A stretch of DNA of 64,000 nt. It comes from Elusimicrobiota bacterium. Its GTDB lineage: Bacteria > Elusimicrobiota > Elusimicrobia > JACQPE01. Positions 1 to 9,357 of this stretch are shown here, piece by piece. Location: positions 1 to 64,000 of the forward strand of contig JACPAN010000007.1 in the NCBI GenBank assembly GCA_016180815.1, read 5' to 3'. A model generated the notes under the pieces. That model had not been told where the DNA came from, searched no databases, and worked only from the letters and a program-made list of their open reading frames with translations. Each line of letters begins with the position of its first letter. Within the stretch, counting starts at the first letter, position 1. The position numbers and the translations under genes are program-made.

Positions 1-387
1 GTTAAAGGGATCAAGACTTTTTAGACGGGCCAGCCTCTTGATGCCGGAAATGGCGCCTGGACCAAGGCCGGCTAAAATCGCCGGGCCGTCTTCCGTGATG
101 AAGTCCGAAAACCCATCATCAAGATCGAGACTAAAGAGCTTCTCGAAGTAAGGCAAGGCATCGGGCTCTCCCAAAGCGCCCAAAAGGTACATGGCATGGA
201 TAGGGGCCCAGCCTTTGGGCCATTCGGCGTTATGCAACTTTTTATCCAGCATAATGGCAGCCAATGGCTTTAAAGCCTTTTTGCCGAAGGAAAGAATCTC
301 TTGGGGCAGCCCTTCAGGGACATCTAGGCCGCAGTTTAAGAGCGTTTGGAGGCTTTTTTTGGGAGAGCCGAGCCTAAGGCCGAACAT
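1..387 (-). CDS. HEAT-like/DUF1186-like protein, N-terminal 129 residues (cut by window edge)
   Basis: The minus strand is open from ATG at 387 to the window edge, so the C-terminus is missing. The visible 129 residues contain the phrase WAPIHAMYLLGALGEPDAL followed by an acidic helix and LAGLGPGAISGI. This is the pattern of the alpha-helical (HEAT-like) proteins annotated DUF1186 or SEC-C-associated, in which each repeat ends in a G-x-x-A-I-x-x-L helix. I see no catalytic motif and no signal peptide, so a cytosolic protein is likely. An in-frame TAA lies three codons before the ATG, which fixes the start, and a TATAAT box sits only 8 nt upstream. Real gene fairly sure; family assignment tentative. 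Confidence 0.6.
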   Translation of the reverse strand, partial: MFGLRLGSPKKSLQTLLNCGLDVPEGLPQEILSFGKKALKPLAAIMLDKKLHNAEWPKGWAPIHAMYLLGALGEPDALPYFEKLFSLDLDDGFSDFITEDGPAILAGLGPGAISGIKRLARLKSLDPFN

Positions 388-395
388 CGCTTGAA

Positions 396-401
396 ATTAT
401 A
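396..401 (-). promoter_or_regulatory. TATAAT -10 box very close to start codon (possible leaderless transcript)
   Basis: On the minus strand a perfect TATAAT hexamer ends 8 nt before the ATG at 387 and no Shine-Dalgarno-like sequence lies between them. If this is the -10 element, transcription would begin at or next to the ATG, giving a leaderless mRNA. No convincing -35 box at 17 bp spacing is seen. Confidence 0.3.
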
Positions 402-424
402 GCGCACAGACACAGGCCAACAGC

Positions 425-1060
425 CTAAAAATTTGCTTTATTTGGATTCTCTCCCCGCTCTACGCGCTCAACGTCATCATCAAGAAAAACCATACCCGAC
501 TTTCTACCGGGAACCCGGTAGGGAGACCCTGCTTTATAACGGGGGCAATCTTTGGGACCGTAACAGTGGGTTTCAAAACGCCAGCACTTTTTTGATGGAT
601 TCCAGTGGTCCAGAATAATCTCTGTCACCATGCTCAAACCCCAAGGACATCGCTGGCATTGTGTTTCCCAGGTCGTTTTATCCAGCCTACAGTGGCCATT
701 GGCTCGGTAAACGGGTAAAGGCGGGGCAATGCCTCCATCGGGATGCGGTGGTTCATTATCAGGCGTGGGGCTTCTTTCCAAGAACTTCAAGCCGCTAACC
801 TGATAAAGCTCAGCCCATTCTTTCAGGGTATCGGGGATAGGGGCTCCTTCTCCCGATAATTTATCCTCTATGCGAAAACGATGCTTTTCATGGGCCTTGG
901 GGCCTATGGCCACGCGAAAAAGCCTCTCTTGACCTTGAATTTTGCCCTGTAGGATGAGCGTATAGCCCTGGTATTGATGCGTGGGGATTTGGTCGAAGGA
1001 CCGGATCAGGCGGATTCTGGCTTTAACCGCCTGGATTTAGCCTTTAAACGAAATTTTCAT
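425..1060 (-). pseudogene. Conserved hypothetical protein with in-frame stop at codon 8
   Basis: A 162-residue stretch beginning AIGPKAHEKHRFRIEDKLSG is open down to the stop at 425, but its apparent start is an internal GTG. The same frame continues upstream with protein-like sequence (KARIRLIRSFDQIPTHQYQG) to an ATG at 1058-1060. It is interrupted only by a TAA at 1037-1039, after seven codons (MKISFKG). The protein has Cys-containing segments (CQRCPWG, CYGPKDCP) that may bind metal, and no signal peptide. Either the gene has a nonsense mutation near its start, the stop is a base-call error, or translation begins at a non-canonical codon after the stop. I recognise the general look of a conserved hypothetical but no function. 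Confidence 0.5.
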
Positions 1061-1079
1061 AATGGGATTCATTGATCAA

Positions 1080-2615
1080 TCAGGACTTTAGAACCGAATT
1101 ATTGCGCCATAGATTGTTTAGCCGGCGCTTTTCAACAGACCGGGATTTTCTGCAACGGGAACACCATAAACCTCCCTGCGCCACATCGTTAGGCCTATGG
1201 AAGAATACGTGTCCCTCCCCACATCGCCACTTTAACGGCGTATGGTTATTGCTATAAATCCTGGAGAGGCAAGCGCCTCCTTTTAACCGAGCTAACGTGC
1301 GCATATCCTGAATGGTTTTTGTTTTGTGGCCGGAGCAAATGAGGCACCAATGACCCCGGGCAATGCCATGCGGTTTGGCCCGCCACTGGTGACCTTGGCG
1401 GCATTGCCACAGCAAAGGAGTTTGATTATTGACGTATTGATCCGATAGGCAATAACCTCCGCGGGTTTGAGCCAAATGGTGCATCTCCTCAATGGTCTTT
1501 TTGACCTTACCAGCGCAATACGGACACCAGGAGCCGCGTTTTAAAGATGCGGCCAACGGTTCCCAGTGATGGCCCTGGCCGCATTCCACCGCCATACGCG
1601 TTAAGGCGTTGGTGAACTCATATGCTCCGGTCAGGCACCTGCCCCCTTTATCGGTGATAATTTTTTCAATCATTTCAAAGGTGTAAGGATTTCCTTTTTC
1701 CGGATCGCACCGGGGGCATTGGAATCGACGCTCCAGTGTCCTAGGTAAGGCCCAAAATATATGTCCCATCGAACATTCCCAACGAAGCATGGTTTTTCCA
1801 TTGCGATAAACCTTGGAAAGGCATCGGGCATGGTGCCGATGGGCCATTTCTTGCATTTCGTCTATTGTCTTGCCGAATCCTAGACAACGCAAGCACCAGT
1901 GCCCCTTTTGTAAGGCCAATATTCTGGGGCGCCAAATATGCCCCCTGGGACAGCGGACCCTCAGGCAAGACCTGGCGTGCAGGGAAATCGGCTTCGTTGT
2001 GAGACAAATGCCGCCTTTGGATTCAATCAAGCGGACGATTTCTTGAAAAACAGGCTGGCTTCTTTTGACCTTCCGGCAATAAGGGCACCAGAATCCCCGT
2101 TTGACCGTGCGCAGGCTCATCCTCCAGTGATGGCCCTGGCCGCACATCCATTCCAACGGCTCTTTATAGCGAACGTAATTTTGGGAAACTAAGATGCCGC
2201 CCCTGGGCCGGACCATATCCTGGATTTCCGGGATGGTCAATTTGGCCACTCCGGCGCACCGGCCGCACCAAGTTCCGGCTTTCACTTCGTAGGGCATCGC
2301 ACGCCACCGGTGCTTATTTGCGCATATCCAAAGCAAGGGCGTGCGGGCGTTTCCGTATTGCTCGGATAAGCAGTCGCCGCCTTGGGATCGGGCGATCCGC
2401 CTCATCTCTTCAAGCGTTAATTTGATCTTGCCGTTGCACAAGGGGCACCAGCGCTTCAGATACAACACATTGCGTGGAATAGCCTGCCACGTATGGCCCT
2501 TCGCGCATCGCCATAAAAGCTTTGTAAGGCCGTTGGCGTAGGCAGCTGATAGGCAATCGCCTCCCCGGCTTCTGGCCACCTGTTTAATGGCTTCAATGGT
2601 CCACTTTCTGTTCAC
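1080..2615 (-). CDS. Protein of eight tandem zinc-ribbon/treble-clef repeats
   Basis: The 511-residue protein is almost entirely eight repeats of about 58-62 residues. Each follows the plan GGxCLSxxY...TxLxWxCxxGHxWxA...G.WCPxC, with a Cys, a His after it (GHxW) and a closing CxxC as metal ligands. This matches the treble-clef zinc-finger repeat family (DUF4379/PF14311 type) that is often found beside or inside nucleases. No nuclease domain is attached here. The fourth repeat carries an insertion, the third lacks the first Cys (ILVS in place of CLS), and the short basic tail follows repeat eight. The start is a GTG preceded by AAGG; the gene follows a small ORF and the PorV-like gene at very short spacing. 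Likely nucleic-acid or protein binding, inferred from fold only. Confidence 0.75.
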   Translation of the reverse strand: MNRKWTIEAIKQVARSRGGDCLSAAYANGLTKLLWRCAKGHTWQAIPRNVLYLKRWCPLCNGKIKLTLEEMRRIARSQGGDCLSEQYGNARTPLLWICANKHRWRAMPYEVKAGTWCGRCAGVAKLTIPEIQDMVRPRGGILVSQNYVRYKEPLEWMCGQGHHWRMSLRTVKRGFWCPYCRKVKRSQPVFQEIVRLIESKGGICLTTKPISLHARSCLRVRCPRGHIWRPRILALQKGHWCLRCLGFGKTIDEMQEMAHRHHARCLSKVYRNGKTMLRWECSMGHIFWALPRTLERRFQCPRCDPEKGNPYTFEMIEKIITDKGGRCLTGAYEFTNALTRMAVECGQGHHWEPLAASLKRGSWCPYCAGKVKKTIEEMHHLAQTRGGYCLSDQYVNNQTPLLWQCRQGHQWRAKPHGIARGHWCLICSGHKTKTIQDMRTLARLKGGACLSRIYSNNHTPLKWRCGEGHVFFHRPNDVAQGGLWCSRCRKSRSVEKRRLNNLWRNNSVLKS

Positions 2616-2623
2616 TGCAAACC

Positions 2624-2740
2624 TTAAACAGTGTTAATCAAAGCACTCAGAATATTTCTGGCATCATACCAGTCGTTTTGATTGTAGGCTGCATGAAGCT
2701 TCGGCAACTTACCTTCTAACTGCTTTAATTTTTTACTCAT
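2624..2740 (-). CDS. Small 38-residue ORF between PorV-like and zinc-ribbon genes
   Basis: The minus-strand ORF starts with ATG at 2740, eight bases past the PorV-like stop, with an AGGA Shine-Dalgarno overlapping the end of that gene. It ends eight bases before the GTG of the zinc-ribbon gene. The product is Lys-rich at the N-terminus followed by an amphipathic stretch (LHAAYNQNDWYDARNILSAL). It has no signal peptide and I recognise no family. Spacing and ribosome-binding site support translation as part of a three-gene transcript. Confidence 0.45.
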   Translation of the reverse strand: MSKKLKQLEGKLPKLHAAYNQNDWYDARNILSALINTV

Positions 2741-2747
2741 ATCCTGG

Positions 2748-3743
2748 TCAAAAACGGACCGACAGGCTCACCCGATGCGTATCCCCCAGCAGCCCGAAGG
2801 GTTTGAAGGCGTAATCAATCTGCGCTCCCATCAAACGGAAGCCGACGCCTCCTGAGATTCCGTCTAATCCCCCGTTGCCGGCGAGGGGGACTTGTTGGCC
2901 CAGGGCGGCGATATAGCCTCCGCGCAGGCTCAGGACCGGCAGGGCCTGATACTCCGTGCCGATATTGATATTGGTTTTATGGCTGTAGAGCTGTTGTTTG
3001 ACGTCTAAAGCCAAGGCAATGCCCACAGGGAGCCTGTAGCTTAACCCTCCTGAAAGGCTTAACGGCAATGGATCGCGCTGTTCGATAAATCGAATCCCTG
3101 GGCCTACGTTCTGCAAGGCTAGACCCAGGGATATGGGGTTAGTACGCAAGGGAACGATGAAGCCAAAATCAAAAGCAAAACTATTAGCCATAAACCCGGC
3201 AATCTCGCTTTGAATGAGCTTTGTATTTAACCCTGCCCGGATAAAGCCTATTTTTCTGCCATAACCCAAGGATAAGGATTGATCCTGGGCTTTGATCGAG
3301 CCTGTTCTCTCCCTGTTTTGTCCCCTGGATTGGGATTCTCCCTGGGAAAGAACGCTGATGGAGCCGGCCAGGGTTCCTTTCCCCTGTGGCAGAGGGTATC
3401 CTAATCCCAGGAAATTGTATTGACTGTCTAAAAGCCATTGGGAATACATGGCCCCGATTTCAGGCTGATTCATTAAAGCCAATCCCGCCGGGTTCCAGTG
3501 CAAAGAGGAAATGTCATTGGCCAAGGCTGTGTAAGCGCCGCCCATGCCCACGGGCCGGGCTCCTACCGGGATATTCAAAAACTCGGCCCCTGTTTTCTGG
3601 GATGATTGGGCAAAAAGGGATAGGCTTAAAGCCGCAATCCAAACTAAGGCAACCAAAACAGCCACCAGCCAAGCTCTGTCCTTTCGCGCCGGTTGCTGTG
3701 GCGGGTATACATGCTTGGTCATGAGATTATCACCTGATGACAT
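2748..3743 (-). CDS. PorV/PorQ-family outer-membrane beta-barrel protein
   Basis: A 331-residue protein with an N-terminal hydrophobic signal segment (about residues 24-46, ending SLFAQ). The family's signature comes next: GAEFLNIPVGARPVGMGGAY and DISSLHWNPAGLA near residues 52-90. The remainder is alternating hydrophobic beta-strand sequence ending in an aromatic residue (SVRF), as outer-membrane barrels do. PorV/PorQ relatives act in secretion and attachment of surface proteins in Bacteroidota and occur widely in other Gram-negative phyla. Here the gene lies directly after the giant surface protein whose C-terminal FlgD-like domain could be its client; that link is inference. The start could be the ATG at 3743 (AAGGG upstream) or the in-frame ATG at 3722 just after the upstream stop (AGGTGA upstream). 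Confidence 0.85.
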   Translation of the reverse strand: MSSGDNLMTKHVYPPQQPARKDRAWLVAVLVALVWIAALSLSLFAQSSQKTGAEFLNIPVGARPVGMGGAYTALANDISSLHWNPAGLALMNQPEIGAMYSQWLLDSQYNFLGLGYPLPQGKGTLAGSISVLSQGESQSRGQNRERTGSIKAQDQSLSLGYGRKIGFIRAGLNTKLIQSEIAGFMANSFAFDFGFIVPLRTNPISLGLALQNVGPGIRFIEQRDPLPLSLSGGLSYRLPVGIALALDVKQQLYSHKTNINIGTEYQALPVLSLRGGYIAALGQQVPLAGNGGLDGISGGVGFRLMGAQIDYAFKPFGLLGDTHRVSLSVRF

Positions 3744-6700
3744 AAAATTTGCCTTTTGCCCTTAAGACTTCCGAATCTTTTTTGGCTTCAACCAGATAAA
3801 AGTAAGTTCCTGAGGGAATATGCCCGTCCCAGCCCCATTCATAGGCGTATTGGGGGCCTTGCCCGTCGTCAATGACTTGGGGCTGTCCGCTTAGGTTTGT
3901 TTCCTGGACAAGCTCCCCGGATATCGAATAAATCAGGATACGCGCTGAATCAGCCATGCCGGTTTCAATGTGAATAATAGGCCTGGCTCCTCCTGCCGCC
4001 GGGTTGGGGTAGGCGTAGGCCTCTCCAAGTTTAAAGGCAGGGTCAGGACCAAATTGCGAAGGCGCGGATGCCAGGCTTGCCGTTTTTTTCGAGCCTCCAT
4101 CATCGTTGCCGGCATTGTTTTGATTGCTCCCCTCTTTAGGCGGCAATAGGCCATCGGTTGCATAGAGAATGGGATTGCCTTTGATTGAGGCAGAGGCAAA
4201 ATAAGCATGCCCGGCCAAGCGCACATTTCCATCTATTGAAGCTGCTGATAACGGCGCATACACAAAAGCCGCAGCCTCCACATTGCCTTTAGCCAGAAAA
4301 GTCGAAGAAGTGGACACAATAACCAGGTTCCCGGATTCACCCAAACTGTTGACTGCGGCATTGCCTTCCCAAATGATGGCTCCGCGCACGAACAGAGCTA
4401 CGGGGCCTTGGACTTTGATTTCCCCATTGCCCGCGACCTCCAAGCCGTTGATAAGGTATTGGCCCGTGGTGAGCGTCAATGTTTGGTCCTTAACAACTAA
4501 GGAGCCGTTGACCAAATACTGGCTGGGAATCAGATGATTGTTATTGGATTGGCTTATGTTGCTCAGCAGCACCGCCAAATCTATAGGACTTGGATGAGGA
4601 GCCAAAGCAGTATTGACCAGCCGCGATCCTTTGATGGAGGCATTACCGGTCAGCTCAATCTGATCCGTGGTTCCAGCAGTCAAAATAGCATCGCCTTCGA
4701 TGACGGCATTGCCGACCAAACGAATGCTTGAGGCAATGACGCTGGATACGCTGACCGGATTGCCGTTGGCCGTAAAAGCGCCCGAGGAAGCGACGCTCCC
4801 TTCAATGCGGACATTGCCGTCTAAATCCGAGGCTCCTTGACCGGTTACCAAAGCATGCTGCAGCAAAGCCGAGACATGGAAAATTTTCTTTTGCATAACC
4901 TCCGTATTGCCGAGACGATCCTTGGCCAGGAAGCTCACCGTATGCGTGCCCTGGGCTAAAGTGAAGGTGGAGGAATAAACCGCCATCGGAGTTTGATCAA
5001 CGGCAAAAAGAATTTCTTGAAGGCCGGAAGCCGCGTTGTTGACGAGGGGGTCAACGGCGCTAAGCGCGATTGGGGTTTCAGGCGTAATAAACGTCTCGCC
5101 AAAAGCCTCAAACAATGGTTGGCCCACGGCCAGGCTTGTCTCGGGCGCGGTGTTATCCACCGCCACTTTAAGGAAGCGGGATGCTTCCGCATTGTCCACT
5201 CGGTCCTTGGCGAAATACTCGATTAAATAAACGCCTTGAGAAGGCAAAGTAAAGCTGCCGCTATAAACCAAAAATTCTCCGCCGTTGATTCTGTATTTGA
5301 TTTCTTTGACCCCGGATGCGACTTCCTGGGTCACCGGGTCCTGGGCCGAAAGAGCAATCTTTGTATCTCCGGTGATAAAAGCGCCCACGTCAGAAGGTTG
5401 GGCGTCGGCAGGATGGTCGGGGAACGCCGCGGGCCCTATATAAGACACCAAAGTTTGAGGAGGGGTCTGATCAACGGATGCTTCGACTGTTTTGACGGGT
5501 TCTTCATTATTAAGCCGGTCTTTGCTTGTGATGAGCACAGTTCTTTTGCCTTCGGGCAAGGTGAAGCTCGCGGCGAATACCTCAAAAGCCCCGCCGTCAA
5601 TGCTGAATTTCGTTTCTTGAAGCCCCGATGCCACGCCGTTGACGATAGGATCAACGGCATCCAAAGAAATCAAACTATGCGTGGCGATAAACAACGGCCC
5701 GCCCACGGCGTCGGGCACATCCCCTATCGCCTTGAACTGCGGTCCTGAGATATGAACCGAGGTCAAGGGATGGCTGTTATCCACGGCCACGGTTGTTGTT
5801 TGAACTGTCTCTTTATTGCCGATCACGTCTTCGGCAAAGAAGCCCACGGCATAAATGCCGTCCGTGTCCCCGGAAAGTAGCAATTGCGAAATAAAACTTT
5901 GCCCCTGATTTGGAGACGGATCGACGAATATCGAGCGAATCACACCGTTGACGGATACGGTTTGGGTCGCCACGCCCAAACCTTGATTGTCGCCCGAGAT
6001 AACCAAATCATCAATCGAACTAAAAGTAAACGTGGTCTGCTTCGTGACAAAGGTAATCGGGTCGGGAGACGGGGGCGCGGACAATTCAAAAGCCGGTATC
6101 TTGGGAGCGCCGATGGCCAGCGATGTTCTAGGCGCCAGGATATCATGAATAACTTCGAAGGGCTCGGTTGCCGCGCTTGAAACATTCAGCGCCCAATCCT
6201 GGACTGAAACGGTGAAACTCCATATACCGTCATCTATACTCAGCGGATTGATCCTGTCTCCAGCAATAACGGTTAAAACCGTGGGGCCGCGTAAAAGCCC
6301 CCTGTTTTCTACCTGAACCAATTGCGCCGATATAACTGGATTGGGATCAAGATCACTGACCGCAAACTCAATGGGAATCGAACTTATGGCAGCTACATAG
6401 ACTTGTCCGGCTAACGGGGATTGAACGCTGATAGCGGGATTCGTAGCGTCAAAAGCGATGCTTCCGGTCTCGTCAGTTCCGGTATTTCCGGCCAAATCTT
6501 GGCCTTCAATGCGGATCGCGTGTATGCCCTCCGGGTCATCCGGCCTTGTCGTGGCCGTAAAGTTCCAGAGAAAACTGGGCGGCGTATTACCATCAACAGC
6601 CTGGATGCCGGACACAGTGACGGTGGGCATAGCGATCAAACGCTCCGAGGAAATAAAGTTGATCCCAAATTTCGACTTTGTGGGATTGATTGCGCGAACT

Positions 6701-9357
6701 GTGGTCAATACCTGACGCTTTAATTCAAATGAGAACGAATCAAGTTCAGGGGAAACCTCAGCCAAGGAGTTCCGGCTTAACGTTGAGCGAAATTTGACCT
6801 TCTTGGAGGAGGGATCAGCATTGCCCAAATCAGCGACCGGCCGGTAATTGAATCCATCAGTGCTGAATTCATGAACAATATTGCCCTCCCTTGGATTTTC
6901 CACACTTTGGAAATTGTTTATTTTGGTCACCTCGGTGAACTCGATGAACGGGGTTTCCACGGTCCCCGCCAGACTGCCCGCAAGCTCGATCGTCGGCGGC
7001 GGAGGTTCGCGGGCTTCCTGGTTGTTGACGCGGATGTAATCGATTTCAACCGAGCCGCTGATGGAAAAATTGGCCCCCCGCAAGCGATTGTCTATTTGTT
7101 GGCCGAAGGAAGCGGCCGGGTCTTTGTAATCCGATACCACGGTTTCCATGCCGTCGACAAAAAGCTTAAACACATTATCCGGCCTATAGACGAGCCTGTA
7201 TACGTGAAACTCCCTGGGATCGATGTTGGGAAAGAACAGTTGGCCGAAGCGCGGTCTCATAAACACTTCCCTCGAAAAGGGCGTCACTGATATTCCCAGC
7301 GTAGAATCAACCTGGGGCGCAAATATGGAAACGAACATACCGGCGTCATCGACCGCCCGCACTCTCAATTCCACGGTAAAGCCGACCGAGGCGTTGACGC
7401 CGGTGGAAAACATGCTCAGAATGTATTGAACCGGATCGCGCGGCACGGGACCGGTAAAACTGACTTTATAGATGCCGTCTTGCACGCTTTCGCTGATATT
7501 GGCGTCCCTTTTAAAGACGGCAAACTGAGGATCGCTGCCCGGCAAAGAGTCTCCTTCAAAGCCCATATTCCAGACGATATTTTCCGGCGAAAAAACGGTT
7601 ATCGTCGTTGTGATGAGACGCGCCAAGCCGCCTGCCGCCTCAATGCCGGCGAGGATATTTTTAGGGTCTTCAGCTTGGACCAAGACCGTATTCGTCCCGG
7701 AGAACGTAGGCGGCGAATTGTCGATGACTATGGTCGCCTGCTGCAACCCCTCCTGATGCCCCAGACGGTCCACGGCGTTGAAACTCACCACATGAGTCCC
7801 TTCTTGCGCAATCGAGAAGGGTTCTCCCGTAAAAACCTGATCCGGGCCATCATCAATCTTAAATGTGATGCGCTCAATGCCGGAAAGATTATCCGTCGCC
7901 ACAAAGGCGAAAGTATCTTTGCTAGTGGCGTAGAGCATTCCGTTTTCCATAAAAAGAGGTCTTGATGCCACCAACCGGGTTAAGGGGGGCAGGCTGTCTA
8001 TGGCTATGGTGCGCGTTGAAAGCGTTTCAGTTTGACCCAAAACATCGATTCCTGCAAACCTGAAGCTATATACGCTATCTGGAACCCCCACGAAATTAAA
8101 ACTGGCGACGAATGTTTGTCCGATAGCCGGACTGGGATTGGTAAAGGTTGAAGAAAACAGGCCGTCCAAACCAACGATTATGCTGGAGACGCCGACCCCC
8201 TGACTATCCCCTGTTTGCCGGAAATCATCAATCGAACTTAAAACCATGAGGCTCTGAGGCGATACGAAAGTCACAGGGAAAGCTGACTGATCTAGAGTGA
8301 CCGCGCTGGAGACAAGTTCGGCATTATCAATAGCCGTAAATTTTGGGCTGCCTTCGCTTAAAACAGTACGCGGCGGCAGTTCGTCCCCCGCGACGATGGT
8401 AAACACTTGGTTGCGCGCATTGCCCACGTTATCTAGCGCGATAACGCGCAATTGATGGACGCCCGGCCCCAGAGTAATGGTCGCACTCGAACCTACAACA
8501 AAACTGCTTGTCGTCTGATTCAGCCCAAATGAAAGGGAAGAAACTCCTGAAGCGACGCTTTCTTTGATCGGGTCCGATGCCTTAATCAAGACGGACGCCG
8601 TTTGACCGCGCACGGCCAGCCCGCCGGGCAAAAGAACGTTCGGTTCTATTGAAGCCAAAGAAATGGCAGGGCTTGTCGCATCGGTGCCCAAGGAAGCGCT
8701 TTTAATGGGTTCCGTATTGTGGGCCAAGTCAAAACTTCTAAATTGAATGGTATGGAATCCTTCGGTAGGAAAAGCTAGGGCGAAACCTGCTACATAGGGT
8801 TCAAAAGGCGCGACCGTGGTGTCAATTCTAAATTCCGTACCCAGCACCCCAGATCCCGCAAGCTTGCCCAAGGGCCGGTCGCTGGCCGAGAGAATATGGG
8901 TTGTTTGACTTGAAATAAAGACTTGTCCTGACGTGGATACGAATTTAGGTCCTTCGAGCAAATTTAAGGATGTAACCGGAGCGATCCGATCTTTAAGAAG
9001 CACCGCAAACAAAGAAAGGTGGTTAAGCGGCACGCTAAAAAGATTGTTGGCCGTATCCGGCCCTACGTCAGCCGCAAGCTGCCACATGGAAACAGCGGTG
9101 TCAAAACGATACACCCTTAATTCCTGCTCCAAAGCATCGCTGCCTAAATCCTGATAGCGGAAATTAAGCGTCGCGCCTCCGGGCAAAGAAGGATCGGGAC
9201 TTAATATGTCGAATAAATTGCCCGCTAAAATCAGACCCTGGACCGCGGCCGCGCTCGTGGCAATGGCCACGGCCGGATTGACGGTTACAGTGGAAACGTG
9301 GTGGATCGTAATGCCGGGAACTTGAGAAGCCAGGGCAAGTTCGGGCTCGCCCGCCAA
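3730..9357 (-). CDS. Giant Ig/OmpL47-repeat surface protein, C-terminal part (frame break at its 5' end)
   Basis: About 1,870 residues, mostly repeats of roughly 90-110 residues. The OmpL47-like phrase FTLPEGKRTVLITSKDRLNN recurs with variation (KDRVDNAE, KDRLGNTE), alternating with Ig-like beta domains of 'DLVISGDNQGLGV' type. Near residue 530-730 is a laminin-G-like/LamG segment. Towards the C-terminus come right-handed repeats (GNVRIEG, GNAVIEG, GNASIKG), and the last about 100 residues form an FlgD-like Ig domain (AYPNPAAGG...IYSISGELV...WDG...SGTYFYLVEA). It has no signal peptide and begins at TTG directly after an in-frame TGA. The preceding ORF, which has the signal peptide, overlaps it by 73 bp in another frame, so the two are probably halves of one protein. 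Likely exported and surface attached through the C-terminal domain. Confidence 0.75.
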   Translation of the reverse strand: MAGEPELALASQVPGITIHHVSTVTVNPAVAIATSAAAVQGLILAGNLFDILSPDPSLPGGATLNFRYQDLGSDALEQELRVYRFDTAVSMWQLAADVGPDTANNLFSVPLNHLSLFAVLLKDRIAPVTSLNLLEGPKFVSTSGQVFISSQTTHILSASDRPLGKLAGSGVLGTEFRIDTTVAPFEPYVAGFALAFPTEGFHTIQFRSFDLAHNTEPIKSASLGTDATSPAISLASIEPNVLLPGGLAVRGQTASVLIKASDPIKESVASGVSSLSFGLNQTTSSFVVGSSATITLGPGVHQLRVIALDNVGNARNQVFTIVAGDELPPRTVLSEGSPKFTAIDNAELVSSAVTLDQSAFPVTFVSPQSLMVLSSIDDFRQTGDSQGVGVSSIIVGLDGLFSSTFTNPSPAIGQTFVASFNFVGVPDSVYSFRFAGIDVLGQTETLSTRTIAIDSLPPLTRLVASRPLFMENGMLYATSKDTFAFVATDNLSGIERITFKIDDGPDQVFTGEPFSIAQEGTHVVSFNAVDRLGHQEGLQQATIVIDNSPPTFSGTNTVLVQAEDPKNILAGIEAAGGLARLITTTITVFSPENIVWNMGFEGDSLPGSDPQFAVFKRDANISESVQDGIYKVSFTGPVPRDPVQYILSMFSTGVNASVGFTVELRVRAVDDAGMFVSIFAPQVDSTLGISVTPFSREVFMRPRFGQLFFPNIDPREFHVYRLVYRPDNVFKLFVDGMETVVSDYKDPAASFGQQIDNRLRGANFSISGSVEIDYIRVNNQEAREPPPPTIELAGSLAGTVETPFIEFTEVTKINNFQSVENPREGNIVHEFSTDGFNYRPVADLGNADPSSKKVKFRSTLSRNSLAEVSPELDSFSFELKRQVLTTVRAINPTKSKFGINFISSERLIAMPTVTVSGIQAVDGNTPPSFLWNFTATTRPDDPEGIHAIRIEGQDLAGNTGTDETGSIAFDATNPAISVQSPLAGQVYVAAISSIPIEFAVSDLDPNPVISAQLVQVENRGLLRGPTVLTVIAGDRINPLSIDDGIWSFTVSVQDWALNVSSAATEPFEVIHDILAPRTSLAIGAPKIPAFELSAPPSPDPITFVTKQTTFTFSSIDDLVISGDNQGLGVATQTVSVNGVIRSIFVDPSPNQGQSFISQLLLSGDTDGIYAVGFFAEDVIGNKETVQTTTVAVDNSHPLTSVHISGPQFKAIGDVPDAVGGPLFIATHSLISLDAVDPIVNGVASGLQETKFSIDGGAFEVFAASFTLPEGKRTVLITSKDRLNNEEPVKTVEASVDQTPPQTLVSYIGPAAFPDHPADAQPSDVGAFITGDTKIALSAQDPVTQEVASGVKEIKYRINGGEFLVYSGSFTLPSQGVYLIEYFAKDRVDNAEASRFLKVAVDNTAPETSLAVGQPLFEAFGETFITPETPIALSAVDPLVNNAASGLQEILFAVDQTPMAVYSSTFTLAQGTHTVSFLAKDRLGNTEVMQKKIFHVSALLQHALVTGQGASDLDGNVRIEGSVASSGAFTANGNPVSVSSVIASSIRLVGNAVIEGDAILTAGTTDQIELTGNASIKGSRLVNTALAPHPSPIDLAVLLSNISQSNNNHLIPSQYLVNGSLVVKDQTLTLTTGQYLINGLEVAGNGEIKVQGPVALFVRGAIIWEGNAAVNSLGESGNLVIVSTSSTFLAKGNVEAAAFVYAPLSAASIDGNVRLAGHAYFASASIKGNPILYATDGLLPPKEGSNQNNAGNDDGGSKKTASLASAPSQFGPDPAFKLGEAYAYPNPAAGGARPIIHIETGMADSARILIYSISGELVQETNLSGQPQVIDDGQGPQYAYEWGWDGHIPSGTYFYLVEAKKDSEVLRAKGKFYVIR

